A stretch of DNA of 13,222 bases from Candidatus Poribacteria bacterium (GCA_002687025.1 NYZG01000191.1:1-13222); one strand, 5' to 3'; counted from the stretch's first letter, positions 1 through 6,714 are shown. Program-made: numbers and translations. Notes: a model not told the origin generated them from the sequence alone.

Positions 1-450
1 ATGACGATGAAGGGGGCCAACCGCGACGCCTGCGAGGCGTGCGCGCCGCTGTACTACCCCATATCCCACGTCCGGGAGGCAGGCGCATACAGACTGTGGG
101 CGCGGAGCATCATGCCCACGACGGGATCGGACTCCTTCTTCTGGCAGATCAGCAACGACGGCGGCAAGAAGTTCAATCTGCCGGTCGCGGCGCATGGCGG
201 AGCGCAGTGGGACGACTGGGAGTGGACGGGGTGGAACGGCATCACGCTGGAGAAGGGCTCGGACAACGTGCTTCTGATCGCGGAGCGTGAGAACAACGCC
301 AGCCTCGACATCTTCTGCCTGAGGAACGACGGCCTCACGCCGACGGACGACGAGGCGGAGGAGTGGCTCGAGGACAACAAGATACTCCCCTTCGCCATAG
401 ATCCCGCGCATCGGCTGGCGTCTACGTGGGGTAGACTCAAGGACCGGTAA
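1..450 (+). CDS. C-terminal part of an exported protein with a CBM6-like beta-sandwich and conserved tail
   Basis: The frame is open from the first base, so the ATG at position 1 is probably internal and the true gene longer. The 149 visible residues look like the end of a carbohydrate-binding (CBM6-like) beta-sandwich. Residues 29-37 give AYRLWARSI, followed by DSFFWQI (44-50), an aromatic strand DDWEWTGW (71-78), a turn LEKGSDNVLLIAERE (83-97) and LDIFCLRNDGLTPT (102-115). That order of G-x-Y-x-LW-x-R, DSFF, W-x-W and RE-x-x-x-x-LD is usual in such domains. A short acidic linker (116-127) follows, then the tail FAIDPAHRLASTWGRLKDR, which recurs at the end of the protein encoded at 3810-4484. 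The domain suggests glycan binding outside the cytoplasm. The missing N-terminus could hold a catalytic domain. No terminator with a T-run follows. The domain class is fairly sure, the exact function is not. Confidence 0.75.
   Translation: MTMKGANRDACEACAPLYYPISHVREAGAYRLWARSIMPTTGSDSFFWQISNDGGKKFNLPVAAHGGAQWDDWEWTGWNGITLEKGSDNVLLIAERENNASLDIFCLRNDGLTPTDDEAEEWLEDNKILPFAIDPAHRLASTWGRLKDR
391..447 (+). other. C-terminal tail motif, copy 1
   Basis: This encodes residues 131-149, FAIDPAHRLASTWGRLKDR. It aligns without gaps to the last 20 residues of the protein at 3810-4484 with 9 of 19 identities and 5 conservative changes: (F/L)A(I/V)xPAxRLx(S/T)TW(G/A)xL(K/R)xR (the last position before R is variable). 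The two DNA stretches are much less alike than the peptides. It may be a sorting or anchoring signal, which is inference. Confidence 0.55.
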
Positions 451-531
451 GACCGCAGCGTGTAAGGCCAGCCTCCGAGACTCCCGCGCCACACAGTCCG
501 GTCACTCGGCATACGACACACCGCGATCGAG

Positions 532-537
532 TATAAT
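532..537 (+). promoter_or_regulatory. Consensus -10 box for the larC leader
   Basis: TATAAT at 532-537 is a perfect -10 hexamer in a GC-rich gap. No good -35 lies 16-18 nt upstream, so an activator or another sigma factor could be needed. Transcription would start near 543-545, just ahead of the CRISPR-like hairpin, giving larC a structured leader of about 105 nt. Confidence 0.45.
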
Positions 538-548
538 CGCCGGTACTG

Positions 549-577
549 ATGTGCCCCGCACGCGCGGGGATGAGCCG
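549..577 (+). repeat. Solitary type I-E CRISPR-like palindromic repeat
   Basis: This 29-nt stretch has the architecture of a type I-E (Cse-type) CRISPR repeat: a perfect 6-bp stem CCCCGC (554-559) and GCGGGG (564-569) around a 4-nt loop, followed by ATGAGCCG. Against the common I-E form that starts GTGTTCCCCGC and ends GCGGGGATGAACCG, as I remember it, about 26 of 29 positions agree. Only one good copy is present. A degenerate partner with 18 of 29 matches lies 59 nt downstream at 608-636. No cas genes are visible. It may be a relict mini-array, an orphan repeat or a chance leader hairpin. Confidence 0.4.
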
Positions 578-586
578 CGCCGAGAT

Positions 587-599
587 GCCCAAACTGGGC
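587..599 (+). repeat. Leader hairpin 2 upstream of larC
   Basis: A perfect 5-bp stem GCCCA (587-591) and TGGGC (595-599) closes a 3-nt loop. It competes with a longer alternative stem, CGCGCC (576-581) with GGCGCG (597-602), so the leader could adopt two exclusive folds. It lies in the spacer position between the two CRISPR-like repeats. Confidence 0.4.
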
Positions 600-612
600 G
601 CGTGACCCAATG

Positions 613-628
613 GCCCACACACGTGGGC
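613..628 (+). repeat. Leader hairpin 3, possible degenerate second repeat
   Basis: A perfect 6-bp stem GCCCAC (613-618) and GTGGGC (623-628) closes a 4-nt loop, the same geometry as the hairpin at 554-569. Its centre lies 59 nt from that one, close to the usual 60-61 nt period of type I-E arrays. It ends 12 nt before the larC ribosome binding site, so it could also affect translation. Confidence 0.4.
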
Positions 629-648
629 GGGCGCCGTACCGGAGACCC

Positions 649-1830
649 ATGAGAATCGCATACTTCGACTGTTTCTCGGGCATCAGCGGCGACATGTTCC
701 TCGGCGCCATGGTGGACGCCGGCCTCGACCTCGGCGACCTGGAGAGCGAACTCCGCAAGCTGCCGCTCGAGGGCTGGGAGCTGTCCGCATCCGACGTGAA
801 GCGGCACTCCATCGCCGCCACGAAGGTGGATGTCGAGGACAACAGCGGCGAACACGCCCACCGACACCTGAGCGACATCGCCAAGATCGTCGAGGGGAGC
901 TCCCTCGACGACGAGATCAAGCGCTGCGCCATGCGCATATTCACCAGTCTGGCGGACGCCGAGGCCGCCGCGCATCGCGTGACGCGCGAGCAGATCCACT
1001 TCCACGAAGTCGGCGCCATCGACTCCATCGTGGACATCGTGGGGGCCGCGATCGCAGTGTATCTGATGGGCATTCAGGAGGTGTACGCCTCGCCGATACC
1101 GGCCGGGCGCGGCTTCGTGAAATGCGCGCACGGTCTGATGCCGTTGCCCGCGCCCGGCACGATGGAGCTCCTCAAGGACGTGCCGATCCAGCCGTCCGAC
1201 ATTGAGAAGGAGTTGGTCACCCCCACGGGCGCGGCGATCATCTCGACGTTGGCGTCGAGCTTCGGCGCGATCCCCCGCATGACCGTCGACGCCATCGGCT
1301 ACGGCGCCGGCGGGCGCGACCTCGAAGAGCAGCCGAACATGCTCCGCGTGCTCCTCGGGACGAAGAACGGCGACAGCGCCAGCGGCGTGGCCGACAGCAT
1401 CACCATCGTCCAGACCAACATCGACGACCAGTCCCCCGAGGCATTCGGATACGTCCTGGAGCTGCTCATGAAACGCGGCGCCCTCGACGCATACTTCACG
1501 CCCATCATGATGAAGAAGAGCCGCCCGGCGTACCAACTGTCGGTCCTCTGCCGCCACGATGACGCGAAGGCGCTGGCGGCGCTTATCCTGGAACACACGA
1601 CGACCTTCGGCGTGCGAATGTGGGAGGCGTCCCGCAACACGCTCGCGCGCGAGTATCATGCCGTCGACACGCCCTACGGCTCGGTGACCGTGAAGGTGGG
1701 GATGGCGGGGAACGTCCACAAGGTCGCCCCCGAGTTCGAGGACTGCCGACGGCTCGCCGAACAGGCCGAGGCGCCGATCCGCGACGTGTACGCAGCCGCC
1801 GTGTGCGGCTACGAGGATTCGCGCGCATGA
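649..1830 (+). CDS. larC: Nickel-pincer cofactor insertion enzyme LarC
   Basis: LarC is the CTP-dependent metallochelatase that inserts nickel into the pyridinium-3,5-bisthiocarboxylate ligand to make the nickel-pincer cofactor of lactate racemase LarA and related racemases/epimerases. Seen here: N-terminal YFDCFSGISGDMFLGA (5-20), a histidine cluster EHAHRH (68-73), HFHEVGAIDSIVDIVG (117-132), TPTGAA (191-196), TNIDDQSPE (256-264), MMKKSRP (287-293) and APEFEDC (360-366). The 393 residues cover both LarC1-like and LarC2-like parts in one unbroken frame. In Lactiplantibacillus plantarum the two parts are joined by a programmed frameshift. The start at 649 is preceded by GGAG (641-644). The in-frame ATG at 610 lies inside a hairpin and has no ribosome site. 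larB, larE and larA are not in the window. The gene overlaps the next by ATGA. Confidence 0.93.
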   Translation: MRIAYFDCFSGISGDMFLGAMVDAGLDLGDLESELRKLPLEGWELSASDVKRHSIAATKVDVEDNSGEHAHRHLSDIAKIVEGSSLDDEIKRCAMRIFTSLADAEAAAHRVTREQIHFHEVGAIDSIVDIVGAAIAVYLMGIQEVYASPIPAGRGFVKCAHGLMPLPAPGTMELLKDVPIQPSDIEKELVTPTGAAIISTLASSFGAIPRMTVDAIGYGAGGRDLEEQPNMLRVLLGTKNGDSASGVADSITIVQTNIDDQSPEAFGYVLELLMKRGALDAYFTPIMMKKSRPAYQLSVLCRHDDAKALAALILEHTTTFGVRMWEASRNTLAREYHAVDTPYGSVTVKVGMAGNVHKVAPEFEDCRRLAEQAEAPIRDVYAAAVCGYEDSRA

Positions 1831-2879
1831 TTCGCCGGGCGCTTCTGCTCCTACTACTCGCCAGCTCTGCCGCCTCGGCCGGCGCCGAGGAGTGGACGGT
1901 GCGCGTCGTCGGTAACATCGCCTTCGGCCGCGAGTGGACCAGCACGTTGACCCGCCGTGGGACCGTCTCTCCGTTTGCCGAACTGGGCTCCGCGCTGTCC
2001 GAACCGGACCTCACCTTCGCGTTTCTCGGCGGAGGCATCGGCGACACGGGCGAGCCCGAACCGGTTGTGCGAGAGCCGTTCCGGTCGAGTCCACTCGTCG
2101 CGCTCGTCCTGTCCGAAGCGGGGATCGACGGCGTCGCGATCGCCGACCTACGCCTGATGGACTACGGCGACGACGGTCTGACCGCGACGCGCCAGATCCT
2201 CGAAGACGTCGGCGTCGGCACGTTCGGCGCCGGCATGAACGACACGCTCGCGCGGATGTACTCGTTGCACCGCACCGGCGGCGTATCGGTGGCATGCCTG
2301 GCGTATCTTCACGGCGTGCGACGCTTCCACGCGGGACAGGCCGAAGCGGGAACGAACGCGGCGTTGCGCTCCTCGATACGCGAAGATGTAGCCAACGCGA
2401 GCGCAACCGCGGACGTTGTCCTGGTGTTCTACAACTGGGGCGAAGCGGCCGACGATGTCGTCGACGGCAAGCAGAGACTGTTCGGCCGAATGGCCATCGA
2501 CGCGGGAGCCGCGGCGGTCTTCGGCGTCCGGGCGCAGACGTATCTGGGAGCCGAAGTGTACAACGGACGTCCGATATTCCACAGCCTCGGGGAGTTCGTC
2601 GCGGGCATGGGGACCAAGCGGCACAGCCGGATGCTCGTGCCCACGGTGGTCTTCGATGACGCGACCCCCGTGCGCGTCGAGTGGCTGCCCATCGCGGTCG
2701 ACGCGATCCCAGAGCCGGGCGACGATCCTCAGAAGCGCCTGCAGCCACGCGTGTTGGAGGGTGAGGAGGCGGACGAAGCGGTCGCGGCCTACGCGTCCAT
2801 GTGCCAGGCCCTCGGCACGGTCATCGAGTCGATCGGCGGCCTTGCGCGCCTCGCTCTGACGTCGCATGAGCGCAATTGA
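1827..2879 (+). CDS. Secreted CapA-like (PGA_cap) protein with degenerate active site
   Basis: The product is 350 residues with an N-terminal signal peptide (RR at 3-4, leucine run 6-11, probable cleavage near ASA-GA at 16-20). Its motif order follows the CapA/PgsA family, a calcineurin-like metallophosphoesterase fold linked to poly-gamma-glutamate or capsule synthesis: VVGNIAFGR (27-35), ADLRLMDYGDDGL (106-118), TADVVLVFYNWGEA (194-207), VFGVRAQTYLGAEVYNGRPIF (231-251) and HSLGEF (252-257). The family usually has GDxMLGR, NNHxxDYG, HWGxE, GxHPH and YSLGNF. The Asp, the NNH, the HWG His and both HPH His are all replaced, so metal-dependent catalysis is unlikely. The gene starts in the larC stop (ATGA), which suggests translational coupling. 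It could be a pseudoenzyme, binding protein or scaffold. Fold assignment is fairly sure and function unknown. Confidence 0.8.
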   Translation: MIRRALLLLLLASSAASAGAEEWTVRVVGNIAFGREWTSTLTRRGTVSPFAELGSALSEPDLTFAFLGGGIGDTGEPEPVVREPFRSSPLVALVLSEAGIDGVAIADLRLMDYGDDGLTATRQILEDVGVGTFGAGMNDTLARMYSLHRTGGVSVACLAYLHGVRRFHAGQAEAGTNAALRSSIREDVANASATADVVLVFYNWGEAADDVVDGKQRLFGRMAIDAGAAAVFGVRAQTYLGAEVYNGRPIFHSLGEFVAGMGTKRHSRMLVPTVVFDDATPVRVEWLPIAVDAIPEPGDDPQKRLQPRVLEGEEADEAVAAYASMCQALGTVIESIGGLARLALTSHERN

Positions 2880-2904
2880 CAAGCCATTTAGCGGGTGCTA
2901 CGAT
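2876..2904 (+). promoter_or_regulatory. Strong sigma70-type promoter for the PspA-like gene
   Basis: TTGACA (2876-2881) is a perfect -35 and overlaps the stop codon of the CapA-like gene. After a 17-nt spacer comes TACGAT (2899-2904), preceded by TG-C (2896-2898), an extended -10. Transcription would start near 2911, leaving a short leader of about 26 nt. The PspA-like gene therefore appears to be a separate unit from larC. Confidence 0.6.
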
Positions 2905-2936
2905 GCGGAGTAGTCGATGCGGGAAGGGCGAATGCC

Positions 2937-3695
2937 ATGGCGAACATCTTCGTACGTTTCTGGAGCTTCAGCACCGGGTGGTTGCACAGCAGCCAGAGCC
3001 GGCTGGAGGCCTCGCGGCCTGAGATCGTCTACAACCAGGCGCTGAAGTCCGAGAAGAAGAAGTACGAGAAGATGGAGGACGCCGTCTCCGGGCTCGTCTA
3101 CAACCGGAAACAGCTCGAAGACAACATCGACAACGGCCGCCGCGAGCTCGAGGAAGTCCAGAACATGCTCGACCAGGCGGTCGTCGACGCGCAGTCCGAC
3201 GACAAGGCCGTCGCCGAAGAGGCCATGATGATCGGAGCCATGCTCCAAGAGCAGGAGGAAGCCCTCCTCGAGAAGCTGGCTACCCTCACCGAAAGCCGCG
3301 ACTCCGCCGCCTCGCGCATCGACGAATACCAGGGCAAGCTCGTAGAGTTCCAGGCAAAGCTCAAGAGACTCGACGACGAGAAAGACACCGCCGTCGCGCA
3401 GGCGCAGGTCGACACCGAGACGATACGCCTGAACCGCGAGATATCCGGCATGACCATCGACGACGACTCGCAGGCCTTGAACGAGTTGCGTCAGAAGATG
3501 GGGCGCCTGCACGCCAAGGCCAGCATGACCGAGGAGATGACCGGCAAGTCCCTCGAAGAGCGCACCCGACAGTACAAGCTCAAGGCACGCACCGCCAGCG
3601 CCCAGGGCAAGTTCCTCGAGCGCGTCGAGTCCTCCAAGGCCGTTACGGGCAGCACCGCCCGTCCCCAACTCTCCGGCGACTCCGACGAGAGCTAG
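2937..3695 (+). CDS. PspA/IM30 family envelope-stress coiled-coil protein
   Basis: The PspA/Vipp1 family are bacterial ESCRT-III-like proteins that bind and remodel the inner face of the cytoplasmic membrane under envelope stress. The 252-residue product has a short amphipathic N-terminus (MANIFVRFWSFSTGWLHSS) that could insert into the membrane. It is then almost entirely charged alpha-helical heptads from about residue 35 to 235, with KKYEKMEDAVSGLVYNRKQL (41-60) in the place of the first PspA hairpin helix. A disordered Ser/Asp-rich C-terminus follows. The length is slightly above E. coli PspA (222 residues). The start is set by GGGAAGGG (2921-2928); the upstream in-frame start at 2895 has no such site. 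No pspF, pspB or pspC genes are adjacent. Other coiled-coil proteins are a possible alternative. Confidence 0.75.
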   Translation: MANIFVRFWSFSTGWLHSSQSRLEASRPEIVYNQALKSEKKKYEKMEDAVSGLVYNRKQLEDNIDNGRRELEEVQNMLDQAVVDAQSDDKAVAEEAMMIGAMLQEQEEALLEKLATLTESRDSAASRIDEYQGKLVEFQAKLKRLDDEKDTAVAQAQVDTETIRLNREISGMTIDDDSQALNELRQKMGRLHAKASMTEEMTGKSLEERTRQYKLKARTASAQGKFLERVESSKAVTGSTARPQLSGDSDES

Positions 3696-3809
3696 GCCGG
3701 TCGGCCGCTACCCGCCCGCCACTCCCGCGCCGTGGGAGACCGTCTATGCCCTCCGCGAGGGGCGCGTCACTTCCGCTGACCGACCGCACACATGAACAGG
3801 GGGTAACCC

Positions 3810-4484
3810 ATGACACTACATCGGATCATTGCATGGTCCGCCTGCCTGAGTATCGGGATCGCCTCCGGGGGCGTCGCCGACACGCTGCGAGACGACTTCG
3901 AAGACCCCGACTTCACCGACGCAATGTGGGAGGTACTGCAGGGCGACTGGGAGACAAAGGACGGGTGGTGGCACGGGCTCAGTCCGGCGATCGGCGACGG
4001 CGCTTTCGCTCTCTTCTCCGATATCGAGACGCATGACGGCCTGCGCATCCAGGTCACCGAGCAGCACGTCGCGGGTGGGTGGGCGAACGGGTACATAATC
4101 TTCGCCTATGTCAGCGAGACGGAGGTGTACTACGCAGGCGCACGCATCGGCCGGGGGAGCTGGACCATCGAGAAGAGCGCGCTCATCGGCGGCGAACAGA
4201 ACTTCGGCGAGGTCGACGACGCCCGCATCGGACGGGTAGAGCCTCTTCCCCCATATACGGTGGTCATCGAGGGGAATGACGTCGTCATCTACGACGACGA
4301 GGACGACGAGATGAACCGCCACTCGTTCGCGAAGATGCCGGTCGGGCGCATAGGCTTGGCAAATGAAAGCGCCGAGACGAAGTACGACGACTTCATGGCA
4401 GACGGCCCTGCCGTCGCGGGCTTGGCAGTTTCTCCCGCCGGCAGACTGACGACCACATGGGCACAACTCAGGCGCCGCCGTTAG
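3810..4484 (+). CDS. Secreted ConA-like/LamG-type protein with shared C-terminal tail
   Basis: The product is 224 residues. Residues 1-23 form a signal peptide (H4 and R5, then a hydrophobic stretch to ASGGVADT). The mature part begins LRDDFEDPDF and continues with WEVLQGDWETKDGWWHG (40-56), LRIQVT (78-83), NGYIIFAY (93-100), YAGARIG (108-114), YTVVIEGNDVVIY (149-161) and VGRIGLANES...YDDF (178-195). This order of strands is typical of ConA-like lectin/glucanase (LamG or DUF1080-like) jelly rolls. An acidic loop YDDEDDEMN (161-169) could bind cations. The tail LAVSPAGRLTTTWAQLRRRR ends the protein and matches the tail of the protein ending at 450. AGGGGGT (3798-3804) is the ribosome site. A lectin, or a periplasmic or surface glycan-binding role, is inferred. 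I see no catalytic residues. Confidence 0.75.
   Translation: MTLHRIIAWSACLSIGIASGGVADTLRDDFEDPDFTDAMWEVLQGDWETKDGWWHGLSPAIGDGAFALFSDIETHDGLRIQVTEQHVAGGWANGYIIFAYVSETEVYYAGARIGRGSWTIEKSALIGGEQNFGEVDDARIGRVEPLPPYTVVIEGNDVVIYDDEDDEMNRHSFAKMPVGRIGLANESAETKYDDFMADGPAVAGLAVSPAGRLTTTWAQLRRRR
4422..4481 (+). other. C-terminal tail motif, copy 2
   Basis: This encodes LAVSPAGRLTTTWAQLRRRR, the last 20 residues of the ConA-like protein. It shows the same pattern as the tail at 391-447: a hydrophobic A-I/V start, PA, RL, TW and a basic end. The preceding beta-sandwich domains of the two proteins differ, so the tail is a separate module. Confidence 0.55.
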
Positions 4485-4516
4485 CACCCCCGTAGGCCGC
4501 AGAGCGGCACGCCAAT

Positions 4517-4529
4517 CCCGCGCGTGCGG
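4517..4529 (-). repeat. 13-nt core of the CRISPR-like repeat, inverted copy
   Basis: CCGCACGCGCGGG on the minus strand here is identical to 556-568 on the plus strand, the core of the type I-E-like repeat. With one gap, similarity continues into the following AT(T)GG. It sits in the 67-nt gap between two converging genes and forms only a weak 4-bp stem (CCGC/GCGG). It may be a decayed repeat or a poor bidirectional terminator. Confidence 0.25.
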
Positions 4530-4551
4530 TGGGCTCCGGTTCGCCCGGCCG

Positions 4552-5619
4552 TCAGTCCTCACCCATGCGGACACCGCCGAGAACCCAACTCGCCATCTCC
4601 TCGGGCGTCGGGTCGTCGAAGCCCGTCGTGACCTTCCCGAAGGAGAAATAGGCGTCCGTTCCCTCGATCAGGCCCCATCCCTCCATGCGGTTTGCGGCAA
4701 CGCCGATATTCCCTCCGAGCCCGGAGATGAGCCGCTCACCTGCCCATACGCCGCCGGTTGCCACGAGCAGCCCTATCCGCGCGAAGTCCGCCGCGCTCAT
4801 CACGGCCCACCCGCCGCCGCCCCGTACGACGTGGCCGTCGAGATGGTACGGCGGATCGAGGTACCCTCCGTAGTTCGGCATTTCGGGGTAGAAGTCACGT
4901 GTCTCGCGCACGTTCTCGCCCGTCAACCAATCCCAACGCGCGGCCGGGATACCGATGGGGCCGAAGATGCGCTCATCCAGGAGATCCTTCAAGTCGCGGC
5001 CCCATATCGCGGTCAGCGCCTGCGATAGACGCCAATAGCCGCCACTCGAATAGACGCGATGTGTGCCGGGCGGCACGTGCGCGTAGTTGTCGTAGTCGGG
5101 ATCCCCGGTGGATCGCGCCCAGTCGGGGACATCGCGCCCTGTTTCCCAGAAGAAGCCGTTAGTGACCGGGAAGCCGCCACGCATATCTTGCAGGTCGATG
5201 AAGCGGACGCGGGCGTTGTGCCCGGTGTTCATCACCTTGTGGTCTTCGAGCGTGGCTTCCCCGGTCCAGTACGTGGCAACGAGGTCGTCGGCAGACGACA
5301 CACGCCCGTCGTCAATCGCAAGCTGCAGCGCCATGCGCGTGAACGTCTTCGCAAGCGATGCGCTCTGGTACCGGAACTCAGCGTCGCCCCACGTATGGAG
5401 GATGTAGCCGCCCCTGGCGATGACGACGCCGCCATGCGCAGGCGTCTGCCCACCGTACGCCTTGCGGAAGGCCGGGTCGCGCTCCGCCACCCATGCCTCG
5501 AAGCGCCGTGCGTCCAGTCCCGCCTCAGAAGGCGAGGCCTTCTCCCACTCCTGCCCTGGGAAGTGGACCCAGTCGGGAACGGAGGCGCACACGAGAATCC
5601 CGACTGTGAGCACCATCAT
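4552..5619 (-). CDS. Serine beta-lactamase-fold hydrolase (PF00144, class C-like)
   Basis: This family (class C beta-lactamases, DD-peptidases, EstB-type esterases) uses a Ser-x-x-Lys nucleophile. Seen in the 355 residues: a hydrophobic N-terminus ending near VCAS (10-13), FEAWVAERDP (40-49), GGVVIARGGYILHTWGD (63-79), the SxxK box S88-L-A-K91 in FRYQSASLAKTF, and Y190-S-S where the family normally has Y-x-N, within RVYSSGGYWRLSQ. FGPIGIP and WDWLTGEN follow. I find no clear KTG/HTG box; FSFGKVTTGF near the C-terminus is the only candidate. The ATG at 5619 is chosen because GGAGGG (5626-5631) lies 6 nt before it; the GTG at 5634 would put that site inside the gene. It is the last gene of a three-gene run, 33 nt after the enolase-family gene. 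Esterase or amidase action on a catabolic substrate is more likely than antibiotic resistance. Confidence 0.85.
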   Translation of the reverse strand: MMVLTVGILVCASVPDWVHFPGQEWEKASPSEAGLDARRFEAWVAERDPAFRKAYGGQTPAHGGVVIARGGYILHTWGDAEFRYQSASLAKTFTRMALQLAIDDGRVSSADDLVATYWTGEATLEDHKVMNTGHNARVRFIDLQDMRGGFPVTNGFFWETGRDVPDWARSTGDPDYDNYAHVPPGTHRVYSSGGYWRLSQALTAIWGRDLKDLLDERIFGPIGIPAARWDWLTGENVRETRDFYPEMPNYGGYLDPPYHLDGHVVRGGGGWAVMSAADFARIGLLVATGGVWAGERLISGLGGNIGVAANRMEGWGLIEGTDAYFSFGKVTTGFDDPTPEEMASWVLGGVRMGED

Positions 5620-5652
5620 CCTGCTGCCCTCCACCGCGGCTGAGTTCGTGGA

Positions 5653-6714
5653 CTACCGCGCGTACCGGGCCAGCTTCGCTTCGTCCACCTCAACGCCGAG
5701 GCCTGGATTCGTCGGCACGCGGACGCGTCCGCCTTCGAACGTGAGCGGCTCGGCGAGGATATCGTCGCTGAGCCCGTGATAGCAGGTGTCGTTCGGGCCT
5801 GAGAAGTTCGGAGTGGCCGCCGCGACGTGCGTGACCGCCGCGGTCTTCAGTCCCAGATCGTGGGAACAGTGCATCAGACAAGGGATGCCATACGCCTCCG
5901 CGATCGCCGCGATCTTGCGCACCGGCAGTATCCCGCCGGCATTAGGGAAGTCCGGCATCACGACATCGACGGCTTCGTTCGCGAGTAGCGGCAGGACCGT
6001 GTCCGGCGTCTCCACGCCCATGTTTACGAGGATACGGATGTCGATCGTCTCGCGGAACCGACGCAGGTCCTCAACCTGGTCCGACGGGCACGGATCCTCG
6101 AAGTAGCGGATGCCCAGCGCGGACATGGCCCGCAGCACACGCTCTGTCGTCTCGATGTCGTAGCCACTGTTCGCGTCTGGACGCAACACAGCTTCGTCGC
6201 CGATCTCTCGTTGGATCGCCTCGGCGATGGCGAGATCCTGCTCGGGGTCGTCTCCCGCCTTGGTCTTGATGTACTGGAAGCCCCACCGGTTCATGTATTC
6301 GCGGGCGGTCGCGACGGATCGCGCCGGCTCCTTGATGCCCATGCATCCGCAGAAATCGACCTCCTCGCGCAGAACGCCTCCCAGCAATCCACACAGGGGC
6401 AGCCCGGCGTACTTCCCGACCGCATCCCACAGGGCCATCTCGACGCCGGACGTGGGGCCGCGGGACATGCCGGCTTCTTCCATCGCGGCGAGAGCGCCCT
6501 CGATGTCTGTGGCATCACGTCCGCGCAGGCTCGCCATGGGATCAGCGTCCAGGGCGCCGTGGCCTTCGCCCCACCCGACGACGTTCGCGTCCGTCTCGAC
6601 ACGCACGATCAGCGCGGTCGCTCCCTGGGTGGCTCCTCGACGCCCGGCGTACGGGCCCACAGGGGCATCGTACGGGATGAAGACTTCCGTCGCTTCGACG
6701 CGCTCGATCCGCAT
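5653..6714 (-). CDS. Mandelate racemase/muconate lactonizing enzyme family protein (enolase superfamily)
   Basis: These Mg-dependent enzymes abstract a proton alpha to a carboxylate, giving racemases, epimerases, cycloisomerases or sugar-acid dehydratases. The 353-residue product has an N-terminal capping domain (VETDANVVGWGE, SGVEMALWDAVGKYAGLP at 89-106) and a TIM barrel with the KxK pair K150/K152 in YIKTKAG. Metal ligands are D180 (LRPDAN), E206 (YFEDP) and probably E235 (NMGVET). PDFPNAGGI (254-262) and H282/H285 follow. KxK is typical of the MLE subgroup, while an Asp-His pair after the third ligand is typical of the MR subgroup, so the reaction cannot be named. A GAGGAGGAGG site lies directly upstream of the ATG. 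The position 50 nt after a sulfatase gene suggests a uronic or other sugar-acid substrate in the same pathway. Confidence 0.9.
   Translation of the reverse strand: MRIERVEATEVFIPYDAPVGPYAGRRGATQGATALIVRVETDANVVGWGEGHGALDADPMASLRGRDATDIEGALAAMEEAGMSRGPTSGVEMALWDAVGKYAGLPLCGLLGGVLREEVDFCGCMGIKEPARSVATAREYMNRWGFQYIKTKAGDDPEQDLAIAEAIQREIGDEAVLRPDANSGYDIETTERVLRAMSALGIRYFEDPCPSDQVEDLRRFRETIDIRILVNMGVETPDTVLPLLANEAVDVVMPDFPNAGGILPVRKIAAIAEAYGIPCLMHCSHDLGLKTAAVTHVAAATPNFSGPNDTCYHGLSDDILAEPLTFEGGRVRVPTNPGLGVEVDEAKLARYAR

Noticed and set aside
549..638. Functional CRISPR array
   Set aside because: There is only one good repeat, a second at 18 of 29 matches, no third unit and no cas genes, so it is reported only as a CRISPR-like repeat.
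541..648. Nickel/cobalt (NiCo) riboswitch upstream of larC
   Set aside because: Attractive by context, but the three small hairpins do not show the conserved four-way junction pattern I would expect.
54..1073. Minus-strand open frame of 339 codons
   Set aside because: It spans two well-supported plus-strand genes and the gap between them; the residues are Ser/Arg-rich without any domain.
502..1719. Long open frame on the minus strand across larC and its leader
   Set aside because: It is antisense to a clear LarC and is a product of high GC. Its C-terminal GSSPRVRGT peptide is just the translation of the reverse complement of the CRISPR-like repeat.
2011..2748. Arginine-rich minus-strand open frame
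   Set aside because: It is an antisense shadow of the CapA-like gene with no recognisable domain.
3696..3809. Promoter and terminator between the PspA-like and ConA-like genes
   Set aside because: Only short stems (CTCCC/GGGAG, CCCTC/GAGGG) without T-runs and no paired -35/-10 boxes could be found.
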